10,458 bases of DNA from CAZCDM01 sp964497475. Its GTDB lineage: Bacteria; Planctomycetota; Phycisphaerae; SM23-33. Below the pieces are notes generated by a model, which worked only from the letters and a program-made list of their open reading frames with translations, searched no databases and was not told the origin of the DNA. The position numbers and the translations under genes are program-made. Positions 6,614-10,458 of this stretch are shown here, piece after piece. Positions within the stretch are counted from its first letter, which is position 1. Each line of letters starts with the position of its first letter. The stretch is from the NCBI GenBank assembly GCA_964497475.1, contig CAZCDM010000082.1:1-10458 (forward strand). Reading direction: 5' to 3'.

Positions 6614-7192
6614 ATGCACGAGCCGACTGACATGGACATCGCATCGACCCGGCCGAAAATGGACATCCGCACGCGCGTCTGCATCTGGATCATCCTGATC
6701 GGCATGGCGAACTTCCTGGCCTACACGATCAGCTACTCGATCCTCTGGGGCGAGGCGATCCACGGGCAGGTCAAGGTCGACCCAGCCTCCCGTAAGGTCG
6801 TCTACTTCCTCCAGTCGGGCAATCAGCTCGGCCGCCAGGTCAGCCGGGGCGAGTTCATCTACAGCGGCATCCATTCGATTTCGATCTGGCCGACGGTGAT
6901 GGCCGTCGTGCTGGCCACGCTGACGCTCGCCAAGGATCGCATCAGCGACAGCCTTGCCGAGGCGATGGTCCGCGGGCGGACGCTGGTGACGATTCTCGCG
7001 GTCATCATCGCCATCAGCATGTCGGGGCTGACGTTCCTGTTCGTGCAGCAGTTCTTCGAGCACATGGCCACCGCCGACCGGTACGAGCAACTGCTGGACA
7101 AGGGCGAGCTGCCTACTGAACCGGGCAGCCTGGTCGAACAGCCTACCTCTGCCGCACCGGCCGTGTTGTCCCAGCCGGCCAAGCCCGCATGA
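6614..7192 (+). CDS. Hypothetical membrane protein with three predicted helices
   Basis: I do not recognise this 192-residue protein. Three hydrophobic segments are visible at about 22-44, 88-106 and 123-148. Between the first two lies a polar region (about 46-86) that includes GEAIHGQVKVD and SRGEFIYSGIHS. The last 45 residues are polar and rich in Pro, Ala, Glu and Gln, with no Cys pairs or enzyme motif. The ATG at 6614 is two bases after the thiG stop, with only a weak GGA before it, so translation may be coupled; ATGs at 6632 and 6659 are alternatives. Its TGA overlaps the ATG of the helicase gene (ATGA at 7189-7192). The tight packing and GC-biased third positions support a real gene. 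Function unknown. Confidence 0.85.
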   Translation: MHEPTDMDIASTRPKMDIRTRVCIWIILIGMANFLAYTISYSILWGEAIHGQVKVDPASRKVVYFLQSGNQLGRQVSRGEFIYSGIHSISIWPTVMAVVLATLTLAKDRISDSLAEAMVRGRTLVTILAVIIAISMSGLTFLFVQQFFEHMATADRYEQLLDKGELPTEPGSLVEQPTSAAPAVLSQPAKPA

Positions 7193-9180
7193 GCCTTACC
7201 GTCGAGGAGATCTTCGCCCCCGACGGGCTCATCGCCGCCGCGCTGCCCGGCTACGAACACCGCTGCGAGCAGCAGGCCATGGCCCGGGCCGTCGCCGATG
7301 CCCTGGCCGACCGCAGCCACCTCCTGGCCGAGGCCGGCACGGGCGTGGGCAAGAGCTTCGCCTACCTCGCGCCGATCATCCTCCATGCAAAGCAGTCCAA
7401 ACAGCGGGCCATCGTATCGACCTGCACCATCGCCCTGCAGGAGCAGCTCATCGGCAAGGATCTGCCCTTCCTGGCTGAGGTGCTTCCCGAGCCCTTCTCA
7501 GCCGTGCTGGCCAAGGGGCGCAGCAACTACCTCTGCCTCCGCCGGCTGAGCCTGGCCGTCAAACATCGCGACCGGCTGTTGCGATCCGAGCCGCAGCAGG
7601 ACCAGCTGGACGACCTTGCCGAATGGGCCATGCAGACCACCACCGGCGAGCGGCAGGAGATGGCCGCCGAGCCCGACCGGACCGTCTGGGCGAAGGTCTG
7701 TGCCGAGTCCGGCTCGTGTCCGGGCGGGAAGTGTGCCCAGAGCAGCCGGTGCTTTTTCCGCGCCGCCCGGGCCAAGCTCCTCCAGGCCGACCTGGTCGTC
7801 TGCAACCACGCGCTGCTGTTCAGCGATCTGGCCCTGGGCGAGCAGAACATCCTGGGCGACTACGACGTGGTCGTCCTCGACGAAGCCCACACCGTCGAGG
7901 GCATCGCGAGCGATCACTTCGGGCGGAGCGTGTCCAGCGGGCAGGTCGCCTCGGCCCTGCGGGAACTCTTCGACGCCGAAACCGGCCGGGGGTTGCTCGG
8001 ACTCATGCAGGCCGACGACGCCATCGCCGCAGTCAACCAGGCCGCCGCTGCCAGCGACGACTTCTTCGACCAGCTCGCGGAGTATCGAGGCCCCGGCGCG
8101 CGAGACAACGGCCGCATTACCGAAGCCGAGATCGTCCCCGACTCCGTCACCGGCCCGCTGCGGAACCTCGCCGCCCAGCTCCGCAAGCTGCGGCGCGACA
8201 GCGAAGACGATGAGCAGCGATTCGAGCTGCACGCCGGCGAGCTGCGCGTCATGGAGCTGGCCGACGCGCTGGCCGAGCTGATCGCACAGACGCCGGACGA
8301 CCACGCCTACTGGTTCAGCAGCTATACGCCGCGGCGGGGGGGCAAGCTCTTCGCGGCCGGGCGGGTGGTGACGCTGGCCTCGGCCCCGATCCGCGTGGCC
8401 CCGCAGATGGCCGAGCTGCTTCTGGACCGCGTGGGCACGGTGGTGTTCACCTCGGCCACGCTGGCCACGGCCCGGGGCGAGCAGCACGGGTTCGACTACA
8501 TCCGCGGGCGACTCGGCATAGACCAAGCTGACGAAATCCTCCTGACCAGCCCGTTTGACTATCGCAGCCAGGCGAAGGTCTACCTCGAAACGCGCCTGGG
8601 CGACCCGAACCATCTCGACCAGTTCGCACCGGCCGCCGGCGAGACCATCGCGCACTATCTGGATAAATCGGTCGGCGGGTGTTTCGTGCTGGCTACGAGT
8701 TATCGACTGCTCAACCGCCTGGCCGAGGAGCTGGAGCGATTCTGCGGAGCCAACGACTACGAGCTGCTCGTCCAGGGCGGGGCCATGCAGCGGACGGCGA
8801 TGCTGCGGGCGTTCCGCCAGAACCCGCGCAGCGTCCTGCTGGGGACGATGAGCTTCTGGCAGGGTGTGGACGTCGCCGGTGAAGCGCTGCGGAACGTCAT
8901 CATCACCAAGCTGCCCTTCGCCGTGCCGGACGAGCCGCTGATCGAAGCCCGGCTGGACGCGATCCGCCAGCGCGGCGGCAACCCGTTTATGGAATTCCAG
9001 CTGCCCCAGGCGATCATCCTGTTCAAGCAGGGCTTCGGCCGGCTGATCCGCTCGCGCAGCGATACCGGCTTTGTAGTGATACTGGACCACCGCGTGGCGA
9101 CCAAACGCTACGGCCGCATGTTCATCGACGCCCTGCCCGATGTCGAAGTCGTCATCGACGAATGGTCCGCACAGCAATAA
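7189..9180 (+). CDS. dinG: DinG/XPD-family iron-sulphur DNA helicase
   Basis: This is an ATP-dependent superfamily 2 helicase of the DinG/YoaA type, which are 5'-3' helicases acting on forks, R-loops or D-loops in DNA repair. It has 663 residues. Walker A is EAGTGVGKS with Lys55. The iron-sulphur domain has Cys116 (in NYLC) and Cys177-x4-Cys182-x5-Cys188, a pattern fitting a 4Fe-4S cluster; Cys171 is an additional nearby cysteine. NHALL follows, then DEAH (231-234). The second motor domain shows TSATL, the GTMSFWQGVDVAGEALR block and motif VI QGFGRLIR (614-621). There is no N-terminal exonuclease domain of the kind seen in Firmicutes DinG. The start overlaps the upstream stop (ATGA). Third gene of the thiG operon. 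Confidence 0.93.
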   Translation: MSLTVEEIFAPDGLIAAALPGYEHRCEQQAMARAVADALADRSHLLAEAGTGVGKSFAYLAPIILHAKQSKQRAIVSTCTIALQEQLIGKDLPFLAEVLPEPFSAVLAKGRSNYLCLRRLSLAVKHRDRLLRSEPQQDQLDDLAEWAMQTTTGERQEMAAEPDRTVWAKVCAESGSCPGGKCAQSSRCFFRAARAKLLQADLVVCNHALLFSDLALGEQNILGDYDVVVLDEAHTVEGIASDHFGRSVSSGQVASALRELFDAETGRGLLGLMQADDAIAAVNQAAAASDDFFDQLAEYRGPGARDNGRITEAEIVPDSVTGPLRNLAAQLRKLRRDSEDDEQRFELHAGELRVMELADALAELIAQTPDDHAYWFSSYTPRRGGKLFAAGRVVTLASAPIRVAPQMAELLLDRVGTVVFTSATLATARGEQHGFDYIRGRLGIDQADEILLTSPFDYRSQAKVYLETRLGDPNHLDQFAPAAGETIAHYLDKSVGGCFVLATSYRLLNRLAEELERFCGANDYELLVQGGAMQRTAMLRAFRQNPRSVLLGTMSFWQGVDVAGEALRNVIITKLPFAVPDEPLIEARLDAIRQRGGNPFMEFQLPQAIILFKQGFGRLIRSRSDTGFVVILDHRVATKRYGRMFIDALPDVEVVIDEWSAQQ

Positions 9181-9237
9181 GCTTCTTATCAGCCTTTGTC
9201 CGTGGGAATCGCAGGAGGCCCCGGAGGCAGCGGGGGC

Positions 9238-9682
9238 CGCGTGGCCGTGCTGAATTACCTGCTGCACGCCTACAGCCCGTGGGAGGGCTACCAGATCGCC
9301 TTCAACGGCGAGCGGGGTCGGCTGGAGCATGGTACGGTTTTCAGCACCGATATCAGCGGCGAGGACTCGGCCGACCCGCCCGGGCAGATCGAACGCAAGG
9401 GCGTGCACACCACGCTGCATCCCCATTTTGACGAGCCTCGCGGCCTGGAGGTCTGGACAGGGCAAGGGCGGCCACGGCGGCGGCGACCCGCCCCTGCTGC
9501 GCGACCTGTTCGACCCCGAGGCCCCGCACGATCCGCTCGGCCGGAAGGCCAATCACATCGACGGCACGTACTCGATTCTCATCGGCGTCGCGGCGGCGAA
9601 GAGTATCGACACCGGCCGGGCTATCCGCATCGACGACCTCGTGCCGGTCGAGCGGTTGCAATCGGAACCGTTACCCGCATGA
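9238..9682 (+). pseudogene. 3' remnant of a Gfo/Idh/MocA-family oxidoreductase, truncated and frameshifted
   Basis: In the frame of the preceding helicase gene, after its stop, the DNA encodes RVAVLNYLLHAYSPWEGY..FNGERGRLEHG..., and then ...HPHFDEPRGLEV. One frame on, from about 9452, it continues SGQGKGGHGGGDPPLLRDLF, then DPLGRKANHIDGTYSILIGVA and KSIDTGRAIRIDDL, to TGA at 9680-9682. Together these are the C-terminal part of a planctomycete-type Gfo/Idh dehydrogenase. The Rossmann NAD-binding domain and the catalytic lysine region, about 250 residues, are absent; only 57 bases separate the helicase stop from the first recognisable residue. A shift between the two frames lies near 9451-9464. 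Either defect alone would disable the enzyme. The stop overlaps the start of the next gene, a coupling probably inherited from the intact operon. Confidence 0.8.
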
Positions 9683-10458
9683 CGAAACCAATCGCCATGA
9701 AACCGCAAGCCTGGCAGGCGAAAAGCGAGGCGATCCGGCTTCGCTTTGCCGAGCTCCTGGCCCGGCAGCCCGAGTTGGCCGAAGCGTCGCTCAAGCTCAG
9801 TTGGAGCAACTGGGGCTTCGGCGTCGAGCCGCTGGACTCGTCGCTGGAGCGTCTTGCCCGCCATGGAGTGGAATGGATCGAACTGCACGGGAACCGCTAT
9901 GGCGATGACATCGGCTACCGGGCCGAAGAGGTGCGGGCGGTTCTGGCGAGGCATGAACTGGCGGTGGCCGGACTCTGCGGAATGTTCAGCCCGGAGTGCG
10001 AGCTCTCTTCGCCATCGGACGTGGTCCGGCAGCGGACGATTGACTACATCCGCCGGCAGGTGGAGCTCTGTCACGCCCTGGGCGGTACGTATCTGCTGGT
10101 CGTGCCCGCAGCGGTCGGCCGGGCCGAGCCGTACGATGATATGGAGGTTCACCGCTCGGCCGAAACACTGGCCGAAGTAGGCGATGACTTTGCCGACGCC
10201 GGCGTGCGCGCAGCGATCGAGCCCATCCGCTCGGCTGAGGTCAGCTGCATCCACACCATCGCAGAAGCGATCGACTACATCGAGTGGGTCGACCATCCAG
10301 CCATCGAACAGATCAACGGCGACGTATATCACATGCAGACCGAGCAGGCCCACATCGGCCAGGCCCTGCTCGAAGCCGGGGACCGGCTGGTGAACCTGCA
10401 CTTGGCCGACTCGAACCGCCTGACTTCAACATTGGGACACCCAATCAATGGAGCAGGT
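9679..10458 (+). CDS. Sugar-phosphate isomerase/epimerase-like TIM-barrel protein, 3' end cut by the window edge
   Basis: This belongs to the xylose isomerase-like TIM-barrel superfamily (AP_endonuc_2 fold), whose members are metal-dependent sugar isomerases or epimerases. The open frame runs 260 codons to the window edge without a stop. Visible landmarks are GVEWIELHGNRYGDDI after an N-terminal region of about 60 residues, VELCHALGGTYLLVVP, IEPIRSAE with Glu181, GDVYHMQTEQ with Asp215 and His218, and LHLADSNR with His241. Glu, Asp/His and His at these strand ends are the usual metal ligands. The ATG at 9679 overlaps the stop of the Gfo/Idh remnant (ATGA) and has only a weak GGAA upstream; ATG 9697 is an alternative. 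Such genes often stand beside Gfo/Idh dehydrogenases in sugar or inositol catabolism. The substrate is unknown. Confidence 0.85.
   Translation, partial: MTKPIAMKPQAWQAKSEAIRLRFAELLARQPELAEASLKLSWSNWGFGVEPLDSSLERLARHGVEWIELHGNRYGDDIGYRAEEVRAVLARHELAVAGLCGMFSPECELSSPSDVVRQRTIDYIRRQVELCHALGGTYLLVVPAAVGRAEPYDDMEVHRSAETLAEVGDDFADAGVRAAIEPIRSAEVSCIHTIAEAIDYIEWVDHPAIEQINGDVYHMQTEQAHIGQALLEAGDRLVNLHLADSNRLTSTLGHPINGAG

Noticed and set aside
7498..9552. A 684-codon minus-strand open frame opposite the helicase
   Set aside because: It is antisense to all the helicase motifs, has no recognisable domain and continues across the Gfo/Idh remnant, as a shadow would.

Overview
The window is GC-rich, gene-dense bacterial DNA, most likely from a planctomycete, perhaps of the Phycisphaerae type. 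Three things suggest this: the style of the Der protein (second P-loop GKRNAGKST), a Gfo/Idh remnant next to a sugar-phosphate isomerase/epimerase-like gene, and palindromic intergenic repeats (CACAGCCG/CGGCTGTG hairpins and a CCCCCGGC/GCCGGGGG hairpin) of a kind I associate from memory with planctomycete genomes. No search was run, so the taxonomy is an inference.

Left part (1-1322, minus strand): der, the tandem-GTPase ribosome assembly factor, complete except for its last few residues. Divergent from it, behind a plausible sigma-70 promoter (1419-1447), lies an electron-transfer flavoprotein cluster: etfB (1520-2413), etfA (2476-3516) and a long acyl-CoA dehydrogenase (3627-5399), closed by a terminator-like hairpin at 5423-5456. 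Together these would oxidise an acyl-CoA thioester and pass the electrons to the ETF. The EtfB carries a C-terminal AWTLDDI...GSPTKV stretch that resembles electron-bifurcating ETFs.

Middle (5400-5804): a gene-free stretch holding the terminator and a block of five consecutive hairpins that looks like a composite dispersed repeat, then a weak candidate promoter.

Right part (5805-10458, plus strand): thiG (thiazole synthase), a 192-residue three-helix membrane protein of unknown function, and a DinG/XPD-type iron-sulphur helicase, packed with a 2-base gap and a 4-base ATGA overlap, so probably co-transcribed. No other thiamine gene is in the window. After the helicase comes the 3' third of a Gfo/Idh/MocA-family oxidoreductase gene with its NAD-binding domain missing and a frameshift near 9451-9464. 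Its stop codon overlaps (ATGA) the start of a TIM-barrel sugar-phosphate isomerase/epimerase-like gene that runs off the right edge.

I found no defence system, CRISPR array, transposase or RNA gene. The points most worth following are the bifurcating-type ETF with its unusually long dehydrogenase, the decayed Gfo/Idh gene, the thiG-membrane protein-helicase linkage, and the hairpin repeats.
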